A program made the position numbers and the translations under genes. Positions 10,352-20,928 of a stretch of 64,000 nucleotides of DNA are shown one piece after another. Under the pieces are notes generated by a model. It was not told the origin of the DNA and did not search any database. It was given only the letters and a program-made list of their open reading frames with translations. Origin of the DNA: Metarhizium brunneum (taxonomy: Eukaryota; Ascomycota; Sordariomycetes; Hypocreales; Clavicipitaceae). The number at the start of each line of letters is the position of its first letter. Positions within the stretch are counted from its first letter, which is position 1. The DNA lies in the NCBI RefSeq assembly GCF_013426205.1, contig NC_089428.1, forward strand, positions 1,736,001-1,800,000, given 5' to 3'.

Positions 10352-12274
10352 TTAAGGCTCTAAAGGCGGGAGGTCGGATGCGATCGACTTCTCCCTGAGA
10401 AATCGTATGACGTCGGCGTTGCCTCCATGCCCAACCGACAGACCCCGCGAGCTACCGTTAATCTTAAGCCCAGCCAGACCCCTCACCCTCGACAAGGCGA
10501 CGTATACCTGAGCCTCTTCGAATGCCCTCGTCAGGTCGACAATAACGCGGTCCAGCGTCATCCCCTGACTTCTGTGGATGGTCATGGCCCAGGCGGCCGT
10601 AAGGGGAATCTGCGTACGGTGTAAGAGCGCGTAAGGCTCTTTGTCACCTCGTTCGTTGACTATGCATTCTGGGTAAATAGTCCGTATACAACTAGTCCGC
10701 CTTTGGTCGCTGTGATGAAAGAGCACTCGAGGCCACATTTTGTCTTTCTGCCGACTCATGAAACTCCTTACTTGTTGTTCTTTGAGGGGGGCATTTTCCC
10801 CGTAAATCGTCGGGCTTTCCGCATGTGGCCCAGACGATTCTTTTTGTCCTGACCAGGCTCTGGGGCGCTTGGCATCATCATAGGCTTCAAATCCGACAAT
10901 AATTCCTTGACTACCATTACATAGCCCCGCCCGGAGGTCAAGATTGACCTGTAGCACCACGTGCATATCTTTCCTTAGTTCCACTGTTTGTTCTAGACGG
11001 TGATCCTCGAGGTTCTCTGTCATCCAGTTCGAGTGACTCGCGAGGTACTTCAACCTCCTGTGGCCCCTGGGGTCAAACCCATCCAAAGCCTGGTATGTGT
11101 ATATCTGAGTCTCCAGCTTCCTAAACTCTCTTTCATTAACCCCAGACACTTCCGTCTTCGTTGGGAAGAGCCGCGTAGCGTTGGTGACATGACGATTATG
11201 ATCCATCAAGGTATTCGTCTCATCCATGGAGAGTGGAATCCCAAGTCGACATTTTTGCAGCATCTTAAGAAACCCTTCATCCTTCTGTCGGTGGATCTGT
11301 TTCAACTCCACATGAATAAATTCACATTCTTCCCACGCCCTGCTCCTAAAGGCCCATTTGTCGGACTCCTGGAATGGCCCATGATTTTCCGGGCAGTTGT
11401 ACTCGGTTTCGTAATCGTCAGCCTGCATCTTCTTCCCGCAGACGATGCAATGTTGAAAGGGTTTCACGGGAGGCAGCTGGCAGAAGTCACCAGTCACGAT
11501 GACCTGTGCTCCGCCAAACGGAGCAATCCAAGTATCCGGATCCGCACCGAATTGCACCGATCGCCTGGCCTCCTTCATACAAATGTTCATACGCTCCAGG
11601 TGGTGGTTCTCGATCATACTTATCTCGTCAATAATGAGCACGTTGGTGTGGTTATGACTTTTCTTGAGATAGCCACGTTCTTTAACGCGCACTAAGTCCC
11701 TCAGCTCGTTTATCGACTTCTTGTGGTGGTTGGCAGTCCATCCCATGTAGGTCCACGTCGTCACACCGTCGACCTCAAGGGCTGCTCGGCCAGTCGGCGC
11801 CACGACGTGGACTCTTTTGCCCAATTCTCTGAGCTTCCTGACGGCAGCCTTGAGGACAGTGGACTTGCCGCATCCTGCCGAGCCTGTGAAGAAGACCCTG
11901 CGACCACTGACAATCAGATCAATCAGTTCCCGCTGCTCCTGGCACAGCTCAGGTTCGGCGTTATCGACACGTTCTTCCCCCCGAGCTGAAGAGTCTCCTT
12001 GGTTCGCATGTGGCTGGACACCATTGCCTGCAGTTTGCAGCAGTTGGACCTGTTCATCTGCCGGGGGGAGCGCCCGCTGCGCATCGATCGAGGCGGTTAC
12101 GCCAGCTCCGTTCTGCGCTTCTATGCTCGACGGAGCTTCGACAACGGGGAAGTCAAAGTCGTCGGAGTCGAGCGAGATGCAGCTGTAGTCAGTATCCGAC
12201 TCGTAGGCAGCGACTGAAGAAGCGAAATGCTCGCCATTTCGCCCTACATCCTCTTGGTGTCTGGCTGGCGCCAT
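10352..12274 (-). CDS. PIF1-like DNA helicase, single exon
   Basis: A complete intronless 640-residue SF1B helicase of the PIF1/RecD2 group. The N-terminal ~105 residues are acidic and probably disordered. Motif I (GSAGCGKST, 131-139), motif Ia (VVAPTGRAA, 157-165), motif II (LIIDEISM, 213-220) and motif III (TGDFCQLPPV, 261-270) come first. The C-terminal part has AMTIHRSQGMTLDRVIVDL and VALSRVRGL, the PIF1-family motifs V and VI. An insertion after motif III carries CIVCG and a downstream Cys and His (residues 277-298), possibly a small zinc site. No mitochondrial presequence is obvious. PIF1 proteins unwind DNA 5'-3' and act at G-quadruplexes, telomeres and replication forks. Free-standing paralogues are numerous in some Hypocreales, and related helicases are part of Helitron transposons. 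I see no Rep nuclease domain nearby, so this is either a dispersed paralogue or a relic of a mobile element. Confidence 0.88.
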   Translation of the reverse strand: MAPARHQEDVGRNGEHFASSVAAYESDTDYSCISLDSDDFDFPVVEAPSSIEAQNGAGVTASIDAQRALPPADEQVQLLQTAGNGVQPHANQGDSSARGEERVDNAEPELCQEQRELIDLIVSGRRVFFTGSAGCGKSTVLKAAVRKLRELGKRVHVVAPTGRAALEVDGVTTWTYMGWTANHHKKSINELRDLVRVKERGYLKKSHNHTNVLIIDEISMIENHHLERMNICMKEARRSVQFGADPDTWIAPFGGAQVIVTGDFCQLPPVKPFQHCIVCGKKMQADDYETEYNCPENHGPFQESDKWAFRSRAWEECEFIHVELKQIHRQKDEGFLKMLQKCRLGIPLSMDETNTLMDHNRHVTNATRLFPTKTEVSGVNEREFRKLETQIYTYQALDGFDPRGHRRLKYLASHSNWMTENLEDHRLEQTVELRKDMHVVLQVNLDLRAGLCNGSQGIIVGFEAYDDAKRPRAWSGQKESSGPHAESPTIYGENAPLKEQQVRSFMSRQKDKMWPRVLFHHSDQRRTSCIRTIYPECIVNERGDKEPYALLHRTQIPLTAAWAMTIHRSQGMTLDRVIVDLTRAFEEAQVYVALSRVRGLAGLKINGSSRGLSVGHGGNADVIRFLREKSIASDLPPLEP

Positions 12275-14440
12275 GGAGACGGCAACTCTTGCCCTAAGAT
12301 TTCAACGTTGGTCGTCTGGTGGCAGAAAAATGAGGTACAGGTCTTGTGTGTGTGGTTTGTGGCGCAACTGGTCCGATGTTAGTGCTGTGACGGAGCGGCA
12401 CGACCCACAAGCCCCGGTGTAACACCTGCATGTAGCCTTGCCTTCATGGTCTGCCAGGCTGGGAGGGACCCATTGGCCAATAGCAAGATAGGCAGCGACG
12501 AACTCGGGAGCTCAACAGCGAGGCTATGTCGTTCAACGAGTTCTCCTTCGCTGGTTCTGTTTTCTTGCACGATATCGTTTGATGCTCGTAGTGGTCGCTA
12601 CGCCAGTTGTCAATATACTCCGCTGGGAGGACCTCGCTGCCTTCCGTGAATGCATGCCATGCATTCGGTGGACTTTTGTGATTCATGTTGCTAGTAGTAG
12701 CGTGAGAGCGTTCGTTCAGTGCCAAAGGCGGCGGCTTTACTATTACTTGCCGTCTGGCATATGTTTGAGACGTCCGGTGGAAATATTATTCTTAAGCTAT
12801 AGCGTCTACCAGACGTTCCCGTCGCTTCAAGATCATCGAGTGAGGATGCGCCGATGCACTGAAGCTACACTGTGCGTATTAAGACGTCAATGAAATGATA
12901 GGAGAAGCTCGAGAGTCCCGTCAATATAACGTCGAGAGAGCCGTACGCATCGCATGGAACCGCATGGACCTGCTGCAGAACAGAATAATGCAATGAGTCT
13001 GGATATCAACTTGCAACGGCACCAGACGTTTAGCTTGCAGAGTGCGAAACCCACCGAACGGGGCAGATCCAGTCCGGAATGAGTGACTGGGTCGCAAGCT
13101 TATCTGACCATAATGCATCTGTTCCGCCCGAGGTGCTCAATGGAGCTCACCTGGATGCCGAATTCTGGCTTGATAGCTCCAAGATTACTGTTACTTGCTC
13201 GAGAGCCTTTCTACTTGACGCTGAGTATACCTGGCAATGAGAGACGACATAGATGTTAAAATTATGTTGGGATAAGAGGTTAAGCCTAGTATTTGCTTAG
13301 CTTACACGCCAGTGTTGCTTTGGTAATAAATACCCTTGGCGCTAGTAACTCGAATAAAGGGTCTGGTAAATCTAGTAAAAGAACATTGAAAGCACATGAA
13401 TTTACACATAAGTAACCAGCCAAGTCGCGTCTAGAAGAGAATCTATGATCGCATGGTATCCGCAACGATAGCGGTTCTGAGAGGACGAATCAAGAGATGA
13501 GCATCCGTGCATTGTTAGATGAATGCAGGATAACCCATTGGCGAGAAAACAAAAACCACGCAGCTATGTCGTTTGTCATGAGCCAGGCAACAAACAATTT
13601 TTTTTCTGTGGGGAAAATGTTTTGGTGTCGCAATGGATCGCGATCTGCATTTAGCGCCATCTTGGGAAGCTTGAATGTTGGGCTCCATCGTACGGGCGCG
13701 ACACGGCCTATTGTATGTCCGGCCGGTGAAGAATACCGTCAAGTGCGCGGATTACTATTCCTGGCGAGGCGCTGGTGTTGCACATCCCCCCTTGTCCTGC
13801 TGAAGGATGTCTGGTCCGTCGGCTCGTGTGTGGACGTACCAGACGGCACCCGGGGTTCCACAAACTCAGCCACCGGCCCCTAGTTCCTGACACATGTGCA
13901 ATCAATCGCGCTGCGGCCCACAGAGTAAATGAAGAAAGTTGTGCATCGTAAACAGGACGAAGAGCCACGGCGTCCGTCTGCGAGGCGAGACAGAGGAATT
14001 GGCCCCAACGCCCAGCCAATTACACCGCCGGATCCTCGCTCCCGCTTGACAAAAAGAGAGAGGGGAAAAAAGACAGCAATCAACAAAATATTGACGCGGT
14101 GCAACACATCATTACCCCTCGTGTTAAAGTTCACGCCATGCCAACCTTCCAAGGCACGACAGGCACAGCGGTGGATCCCAAGCAAGGGGGAGGGGAGGGG
14201 ATTCGGCTTCGTTCCGGAACAGGCTGCCTCCGGCCGTAAGCACGTATTTTTGTTCACACAATAATTGCCTCTCCGACCGACCTTTCTCTTCCTGTTCTTC
14301 CATTTTCCATCGCGTCATGACGGATTAGACGGGACGAGCGGGTATTTCTTTCTTGTTTCTTTTACTTTATTCGTTTTTTCTGTTTTCCTCCCTCCTCTTT
14401 GCCCATTTTCCAATCGTGGGACATTTCCATCCATCACAAC
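12275..14440. other. 2.2 kb divergent intergenic region, no gene seen
   Basis: Separates the helicase (minus) from the WSC sensor (plus). The middle, around 13140-13480, is AT-rich with no coding pattern. From about 13900 on, pyrimidine-rich stretches (notably 14270-14400) suggest the promoter and 5' leader of the WSC gene. Short frames on both strands carry no recognisable motif. Confidence 0.5.
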
Positions 14441-15383
14441 ATGGTCGCCTCACGGGTGCTCAGCCTGGCGCTGCTCGCGGCGTTGTGCTCGGCACAGAAC
14501 CTATGTGCAGACATCAACACGTCTGACTCTAGCCCAAGTACGGCGGAACCGCCCTTGCCAAATGCATTTCTCGTGTTCAGTTTTCTATAGAGCTGGGTAA
14601 ACTAACCGTGAGTTTTTTTTCTTTCAAACAGGTGCCGATATCTACCAGAGCTCGGGAAAGTGCACCTCGACGTGCAAGGGCAAGTATGCCTACGCGGTGA
14701 TGCAGTCCAGCAACTGCTGGTGCACAAACTACACGCCCGACAAGGCGTCGCAAAAGGACGGATGCAGCCTCCCCTGCCCCGGGTACCCGTTCGACATGTG
14801 CGGCGGCAAAAGCAGATACAGCTACGTGCTGGTGGATGCGAGTTTGATAGCGGGCACCAAGGGCAGCAGCAGCAGCAGCAGTAGCAGCAGCAGCGCCTCA
14901 TCCACACCCTCATCGGCGAGCGATTCCGCCTCGTCATCGGCTTCATCTACGCCGGCACCGTCCGCCTCGCCGCAAGTCACGACGGTGGACGGCGTGGCGC
15001 GAACCGTCACCGTCATGCCGACGCAGACGGGCGACACCGACTCCTCGGGCAGCAACAGCAACGACAGCGGAATCAAGGTGCCGACCCTGCTGGGCATCGT
15101 CTTTGGCTGCATAGGCGGCGTCGCCATCATCGCCATAGGCATCATCTGGTTCTTCTTCCGCCGGAAGCAGGACGACAAGGACAGCGACGCGGCCGCGAGC
15201 GTGAGCACGCCAGGCCGGTCGGGCGGCACCTCTAGGAGCTCCTTGGACAACCTGTCCAACCCCTTCTCCGACTCGAGATCCCACGGCCTGTACTCGTGGA
15301 GAAACAGGTCTGGCAGCTTGGAGTTTCTGCCGGAAAAGGACACCACCCCTACGCTACGCGTGGCGAATCCAGACCGCACGTGA
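14441..15383 (+). CDS. WSC-domain cell wall integrity sensor
   Basis: Two exons (14441-14537 and 14632-15383, intron 94 bp) encode 282 residues. Order: signal peptide (1-18); a Cys-rich WSC domain (about 19-105) that contains SSNCWCTNY and ends near MCGGKSRYSYV; a Ser-rich stalk; one transmembrane helix (182-208); and a ~74-residue cytoplasmic tail. This is the build of Wsc1-type mechanosensors, which report wall stress to the Rho1-PKC-MAP kinase pathway. The tail begins with a basic stop-transfer cluster (FFFRRKQ). It carries NPFSD (242-246), an NPFxD motif, which is the Sla1-binding endocytic signal described in yeast Wsc1. The stalk is expected to be O-mannosylated. A stalk of this length is short compared with yeast Wsc1. 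Donor GTACGG is slightly weak, but the acceptor and frame are convincing. Confidence 0.88.
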
Positions 15384-16132
15384 AGAGCAATGAACATAAT
15401 GACCGGAGCCTTGTTGTTATTCTTATTTTTTTGGTTGTTTTTTACATCTTGTACGCTATAATACTCCGTACCGGGCGAATGGATATTACAGGCTCAGAAT
15501 ATTTTACATAGAATGAATCGTATATAATTCCCACAGCCTTGACCGATATAGCATTGCACTGTGAGCCATTATCTAGCCGTATTGTTGTGCACCGCTAGAC
15601 AAACGATTGCCTCTTGGCCCCCCTTTTTTTCAAGCAGAACCTCTTGAAGCAAACGCAAGGCTACCCTGCCCGAGCTGGCTGTGCATCGGCGTGGCTGCGG
15701 TGTAGCATTGCCGGATACCCATGATGGAGGGCCCCATGGATGCAGGCCAAGCTTTTCAACCACTAGCGTGCCTCCGCTCCGGCAGCAGAGTTCGTGTTGT
15801 TGCGCAGCATATGCAGGTACACATGTGCAATTTGCTCAAACTTGATTTCCCCCCAAGGTGACATGATTTCGGACGGAATCTGTCTGATATGCGCCGCCAG
15901 CGAGGTTGCATTTGTCACTTCGGCTCGAGTAGTACTGCAAAGGAAAACAAATGCCAGATACCAAGTCGACAAACGTGGACATTCGTTTTTGCTATTTTCG
16001 TTTGGCCAGGGTACAACAGCCCCCGCCAAGACGCAGAGCAACGAAGACATGGCCCCGGGTTCCATGGTCCAGTCCCCGGCGAACATGTCACTAGTGCGAC
16101 CATTTCGAACTCGTCCTCGTTCGTGGCCGTCA
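15384..16132. other. Intergenic region with a doubtful small minus-strand frame
   Basis: Contains the 3' flank of the WSC gene and, on the minus strand, an open frame at 15763-16086 (107 codons). An intron-like signal (TTTTCCTTTGCAG, near 15935) within that frame would instead give a short signal-peptide-like product. Neither reading matches a family I know, so no gene is called. An exact TACTCCGTA word lies at 15462-15470. Confidence 0.35.
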
Positions 16133-16647
16133 TCACACCACCCGACCTTGCTGCTCGCTCAAATCCGACCGAAACGCACCTGTTGTCACCCTCAGCGTCA
16201 CGTCGTGCTCCGGCGCGGCCTTCAACGCGCTCAGCACAAGGTGAAGCCCGCCGTGGATTCGGCCGCCCTCTTGAGCTGGCTGTCGCCGTGGCCTGTGAAG
16301 CCCCGTCTCCACGACGCGCAGATACGCAGTGCCGTCGTGGCAGGGACATGGAATAATACGAAACTCCACAGTGGACGGGCTGTCCTCGTCGTACATGCCC
16401 CATCGGAAGCGGATGAGATGATCGGGCACTACCGCGTCGACGTGCACCGCCGTGGAGACGCCGTACATACATGTACATTTCCAACTCCCACGTCAGGGTT
16501 GTGCCCTGGCTCATGCGTCCCGACGACTTGGTGTACATACCAGAAGCGCGTGGTCATGGATGGGTCGGCGAGCGCTTCCAAGACGGCGTGTGGAGGGCGG
16601 CGGATGAGGACGCCCACGTTGACGGAGGGCGGGGTGTTGACTTGCAT
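16133..16647 (-). pseudogene. AHSA1/SRPBCC-domain protein, frame broken four times
   Basis: The minus strand encodes the full length of an SRPBCC (START-like) protein of the AHSA1 branch, but in changing frames. It runs GVLIRRPPHAVLEALADPSM with RFW after it, then TKSSGRMSQGTTLTWELEM, then VDAVVPDHLIRFRWG, TVEFRIIP and VETG, then (other frame) a GFTGHGDSQLKRAAESTAGF-like stretch, then LVLSALKAAPEHDVTLRV. The breaks are: four extra bases near 16537-16540, ten extra bases within 16464-16476 (both inside TATGTAC-like sequence), one extra G in the run at 16301-16304, and one missing base near 16240. SRPBCC proteins bind hydrophobic ligands. AHSA1-type small proteins in fungi are of unknown role. 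Assembly errors could explain single-base shifts but hardly the 4- and 10-base insertions. Confidence 0.72.
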
Positions 16648-17179
16648 CGTGGGACGTGGCAGGCGCCAAGGGAATAGATGAGATGAAGGAGGACGAGGAC
16701 GAGGATGAAGTATGTGCTTGCAAATACTCCGTATTTGAAACAAACTTGCACGGGGTGCTCAGTGCCGTTCTTCACAAACCTTACCTCTACGTTGGGACGG
16801 CATGCCAAGATGTGCAAGTGGTTCACGGACGGCTGAGCATAAATCACGCTCCATGTCTGGAGATGCACAAATCCCAGCTACCAACTCCACAAAACACGCC
16901 GTCGGTGTCCGCATACCGACTCGACGTCACAGTCTCCATGGAGATTCAATCACTCCCGCGAATGATAACATGAAAGCCATTGGGCGGGAAGCTCGAGACG
17001 CTTCACCGGTATTCAACATGGGCTTGGTTTTACACACAGCACAGTGCATCGTGCACACATCGAAAGCATCACAGGTCGCATAGAAGCAAGCACGAAATCC
17101 GCGGCGGCAGCACCTCTAACCTGCCACCCTCGACTTTGCACTCTCCAATCGTTCAACTGTCGAGCAACAACAAATAATC
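16648..17179. other. Intergenic region before the GH105 gene
   Basis: Promoter side of the GH105 gene (plus) and of the AHSA1 pseudogene (minus). One TACTCCGTA word lies at 16725-16733. A short GA-rich stretch lies at 16679-16710. No gene seen. Confidence 0.5.
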
Positions 17180-18355
17180 ATGCGTCTCTTGCCGGCGTGG
17201 CTCCTCGCCGCCACGGCCTGCGCCTCCCAACACGCCCTATCGACGCGAATGCTCGACAGCATCATGGCCCGGCAGCAGGGCATCGTTGACTCGGGCGCGG
17301 CAAGCAGCACCCTCGAAAGCGGCATCCTCGCGCAGGCGTTCGAATACGCCATCGCGCAGTACCCGGCCGCCAAGGCCAGATACGGCGGCTACCTCTCGTC
17401 GGTACTGGACAAGGCCTCGGCCAGCTTCGCCAACGCCTCGTACGCCGCCACGCGGCCGCTGGACCGCTTCTCGCTCGCAACCGCCATCGACGCGGCGCTC
17501 GCATCGCACGCGGGCCCCGTGACGGCTCGCTCCCGCGCCGCCTACGCCGCCATTAACGCCTCGCTCGCCCTGCAGCCCCGGAACCCGGCCGGCGGGCTGT
17601 GGTACTACGTCTACCCCGAATGGAGCTACCTGGACGGCATGTTCTCGCTGCTGCCCTTCATGGCGGCCCTGCCGCGCGCCAACCTCTCCGACGCGAGGCA
17701 CCAGGTCGAGCTCCTCCGCGACCGCTGCACCCAGCAAAACACCTCCCTCCTGGTCCACGGCTACGACTGGTCGCGCACCGCCGTCTGGGCCGACCCGGCC
17801 ACCGGCGCGAGCCCCTACGTCTGGGGCCGCTCGCTCGGCTGGTTCCTCGCGGGCCTCGTGCAGGCCTGGGACCAGCTGGCGTGCGCGGCCGCCGACGACG
17901 ACGCCGCCCAGCAGCCCGCCGACCGCGTCGCGCTGTGCTCCCTCGTCAGGAACATCACCGTCCAGGTGTCCGGCGCGCTCGTGCGCCACGCCGACCCGGC
18001 CACTGGCGCGTGGTGGCAGATTGTCACGCTGCCCGGCGTCGGCGCCAACTACCTCGAGAGCTCGAGCACCGCCCTCTTCACATTCGCCATCCTCAAGGCC
18101 TTGCGGACGGGGCTGCTGTGCGGCCGGACGCCCGACTACAGGGGCACGGCGCTGCGGGCGTACAATTACACCGTGGGCCGGTTTGTCACCGACACGGGCA
18201 ACGGCACGATTGGCTTCGACAAGACGGTTTCTGTGTGTAGCCTGAATTCCAGCGCCTCCTTTGAGTACTATACCACACGGTCTCTTGTGCCAAACAGTTT
18301 GCTAGGGGAGTCGGCTTTTGTCCTGGCCGCGTTGGAGGTGGAGAGGATGGCGTGA
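17180..18355 (+). CDS. Secreted GH105-type unsaturated rhamnogalacturonyl hydrolase
   Basis: Single exon, 391 residues, the usual length of GH105 (GH88-like) enzymes. Residues 1-16 are a signal peptide (cleavage around ACAS-QH), so it is secreted. The (alpha/alpha)6-barrel landmarks are present: YVYPEWSYLDGMFSLLPF (144-160) with a catalytic-type Asp152, HGYDWSRTAVW (193-203), WGRSLGWFLAGL (215-226), NYLESSSTALFTFAI, and LLGESAFVLAALE near the C-terminus. Family members hydrolyse the unsaturated uronic sugar left by pectate or rhamnogalacturonan lyases, so this fits plant cell-wall pectin breakdown. Several N-glycosylation sites (for example NAS at 85 and NLS at 168) are consistent with secretion. 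No other pectin gene lies beside it. Very high GC in third positions gives long open antisense frames that are not genes. Confidence 0.88.
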   Translation: MRLLPAWLLAATACASQHALSTRMLDSIMARQQGIVDSGAASSTLESGILAQAFEYAIAQYPAAKARYGGYLSSVLDKASASFANASYAATRPLDRFSLATAIDAALASHAGPVTARSRAAYAAINASLALQPRNPAGGLWYYVYPEWSYLDGMFSLLPFMAALPRANLSDARHQVELLRDRCTQQNTSLLVHGYDWSRTAVWADPATGASPYVWGRSLGWFLAGLVQAWDQLACAAADDDAAQQPADRVALCSLVRNITVQVSGALVRHADPATGAWWQIVTLPGVGANYLESSSTALFTFAILKALRTGLLCGRTPDYRGTALRAYNYTVGRFVTDTGNGTIGFDKTVSVCSLNSSASFEYYTTRSLVPNSLLGESAFVLAALEVERMA

Positions 18356-19041
18356 GTACATGTTGCGAGGTGTTGTGATTTGAAAATGCCCGGCATTTTT
18401 ATACGAGTCCACATGTACCGGCATAAATAAGAACGGGAATGTCCTTGTGAATACCGGGGACGGTGCAATGGGAGGAGGGTCTTGCATCACCACCATCTGT
18501 ACGGATATAGTCATTGTACTTGGAATTACATGTCGGCACGGTTAGCTTCAACAAGGAGTCTCCGTGGTTTTAAAATGTCCAATGCATGATATTTGCGCGT
18601 GGTGCGGCTCCAGCACTTGCGTCGAAAATATGCGCGTGTACATGTACAGATTAAATATCGTTGCGTATATACCTGATACACGCTTCATTACACATTTCAA
18701 TTGTCCGCCACTCCCCTTGACCACCGGGCGTTTACGACCCTGTTACCGATTTCGCACTGCTCTTGACAAAACAGACCCTAGGAACGCGGACATGGCACGA
18801 AAAGACGGAAATGAGCCGCCAATACCGGCGCAAGCCAACGACCCAACAAAGCACGGAGCAGAATTGAAGCCCATTGGCGCGGCGGAGCTGCCAAACGGCA
18901 ATACACGACCACAAGTCGGCGGAGCACCTTTGCGAGCATCATTGCAAGCTTGATTGTTGACGCCTTGAGAGTCCGTTTTCCCGACAGGAGGAATGGGAAC
19001 CGCGTTGCACGGCCAGATTCGCACGAGCAGTCCACCGTCCC
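18356..19041. other. Intergenic region between convergent GH105 and SRAP genes
   Basis: Shared 3' flank of two convergent genes. No gene, RNA or clear repeat seen. Minus-strand frames at 18743-19045 are continuations past the SRAP stop and have no motif. Confidence 0.5.
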
Positions 19042-20284
19042 TCATGACGCATTTCCAAAGAATCTCGTAATTTTCTGCGACCCCGGCCCCTTGACCTTCC
19101 TGGGGCTCTTGTGCTCATTCTTGGTCGAACTAATCTTTGCCTTCTCCGAAGCCGTCTTCTTCACCGGGCGATCCGGACTCGTCGGCGGCTCCTTGCGCTT
19201 CTCTCGCTCATCCTCCTCCACAGGCTTACGCTCGACGCTAGAGTCTTCCGTCTTGACGGCGGCCGATTCGGCATCTTTGGGTCCCTTCTTCTGCGCGCTC
19301 GAGAAGAAATTCGCAATGTTGGACTTGTTCTGCTTGCTGTTGAGCGGGACGATAAACGACGGCGAGTTGTTGCCGACTTTGCCGACGTCCTTTGTGACGG
19401 GGTACACGTCCAGCTCGCCGGCAAAGGGCTTCAGCAGGGACTGCAGCTCGCGGGACCACTCGTGCCGGGCCGGGTCGAGCCACTGTGTGATGTGGTCGGA
19501 GCCCGGGTCGAAAATGACGGGCATCCGGTCATGCAGGAACTTGAGCTGCTTGTTGGAGTCGGTGGTGATGATGGTGTAGGTGTACAGCTTCTCGTCGGAG
19601 CCTGTTGCTCTTGTTAGGCGAGACGGGCTTTCATGGGTCAGTCAGCAGTGGGCGGGCGGGCGTATGCACCTTCGTATCGGACGCAATCCCACAGTCCGGC
19701 AAAGCACATGAGGCGGCCGTCTTTTCGCCTGACGAAATGGGGCAGCTTGTCCCTGGGCCCGGCCTTGAGCCACTCGAAGAATCCTTGGGCAATGACTATG
19801 CAGCGCTTCTTGTTCTTCATGGACGCCCACATGCCGCCGGGGGTGCTGAGGGAATCCTCGCGGCAGTTGATGGTCCTCATGAGGGTCTGGTAGTCGGGGT
19901 TTCGCTTGGTCCAGAACGGAACAAGACCCCATTTCATGGATTGCAGCTTGTACTTGACCTGGCCCGCGGTGGCAGCATCCTCTTCAGTTGGCGCGGCCTC
20001 GTCGCCGTCGGTGCCCTTGGCCTGGTGAGATCGGGACCGGGGGCCCGCACCCCAATCCGGGGTATCGGCTCTGTAGACGACGCCGTGGTATCCGGGAGCA
20101 AAGTTGTATGATTGCCGGGGGGCGCCGGGGCCGTCCTCGTCATCTACCGAATAGTCTACGGGCATGTCGTCGTCCTGTAGCATTTGGCGTATTTGAGAGG
20201 CGCGCTAGTTCCGTCAGTTGGGCTGTCTGAGTGACCTGTGAGCCAACGGTGACTTACGAGCGCCAACGCGTATCGACCACACAT
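19042..20284 (-). CDS. SRAP-domain protein (HMCES/YedK-like abasic-site shield)
   Basis: Three exons (20258-20284, 19670-20204, 19042-19601) give 373 residues. The first exon is only 27 bp and encodes MCGRYALAL, placing the catalytic Cys at position 2 after Met removal. Other active-site residues of the family are present: Asn122 and Arg124 (in INCRED), Glu153 (GFFEW) and His211 (FLHDRMPV). SRAP proteins form a thiazolidine cross-link with abasic sites in single-stranded DNA and protect replication forks. After the SRAP domain (about 1-265) comes a basic, Lys/Ser/Pro-rich tail with two PCNA-box-like endings, KSNIANFF and SQKITRFF, the second five residues from the C-terminus. The acidic insert at 20-40 and the Glu/Ala-rich loop near 70-90 are larger than in bacterial YedK. 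Nuclear location is inferred from the tail. Confidence 0.9.
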
Positions 20285-20928
20285 TGTGCGTGGTAGTTGC
20301 CTTTCGGCTCAATGAGTAATGAAACAGTGATTGCGTAGGGAGGATGGGATTGTCGAGTCCAGCTGAGCCAAGTTCATCATGACGATGGCGCTGTCACGTG
20401 CGGGGCTTTGTGAATGGATTGCTCGGAAACGCACCCAAGCTTGCACAGTATTCGTGATACAACAACTTGACGACTCTCTAACTGCACGCCAATAATATTT
20501 GACCTGCACAGCATTGAAAACACCAGACCCAGACCGCATGCAAGCTGCACCCACCAGACATGTGTCGACGCCGGCAGACCATGCATGGCACCAGACGTAC
20601 GGAGTACAGGCCCTGAAACAACCGCGGCAGCCACTCATGTCTCTCAGCGCCGCCGCCACGGCCGTCTGTAAGCATCACGCCTGGTCAATGCCAGCTTGAG
20701 ACTTTTATCCATGCTTTGACATACACGGCCCTCGAGTAGTCGACTGCTGTTACACCGATTCAAGCCGGCCTGGAAGATATGTATGTTGATGAACAAACAC
20801 AATCCCAGCAATCTCATATTCCATCATCCTATCGACGCCATTGAGCACCCACCCAATTGCATCCTCCACAACTCCATCAAGCCGCCCATGAGGCCGTCTC
20901 ACGCCTCGACCCTCCAACATCATCCGCC
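20285..20928. other. Divergent promoter region between SRAP gene and the next gene
   Basis: About 640 bp separating two divergently transcribed genes. It contains one TACGGAGTA word (20598-20606), the reverse complement of the word seen at 15462, 16725, 30850 and 31598. No gene seen. Confidence 0.5.

Noticed and set aside
10352..12274. PIF1 gene as part of a complete Helitron transposon
   Set aside because: No Rep nuclease domain or fused N-terminal transposase is present, and I could not identify Helitron ends by eye.
15763..16086. 107-codon minus-strand frame next to the AHSA1 pseudogene
   Set aside because: Two competing readings, with and without an intron, and no recognised family. Not enough to call a gene.
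17237..17989. 250-codon frame antisense to the GH105 gene
   Set aside because: No motif and strong third-position GC bias; GH105 landmarks are on the plus strand.
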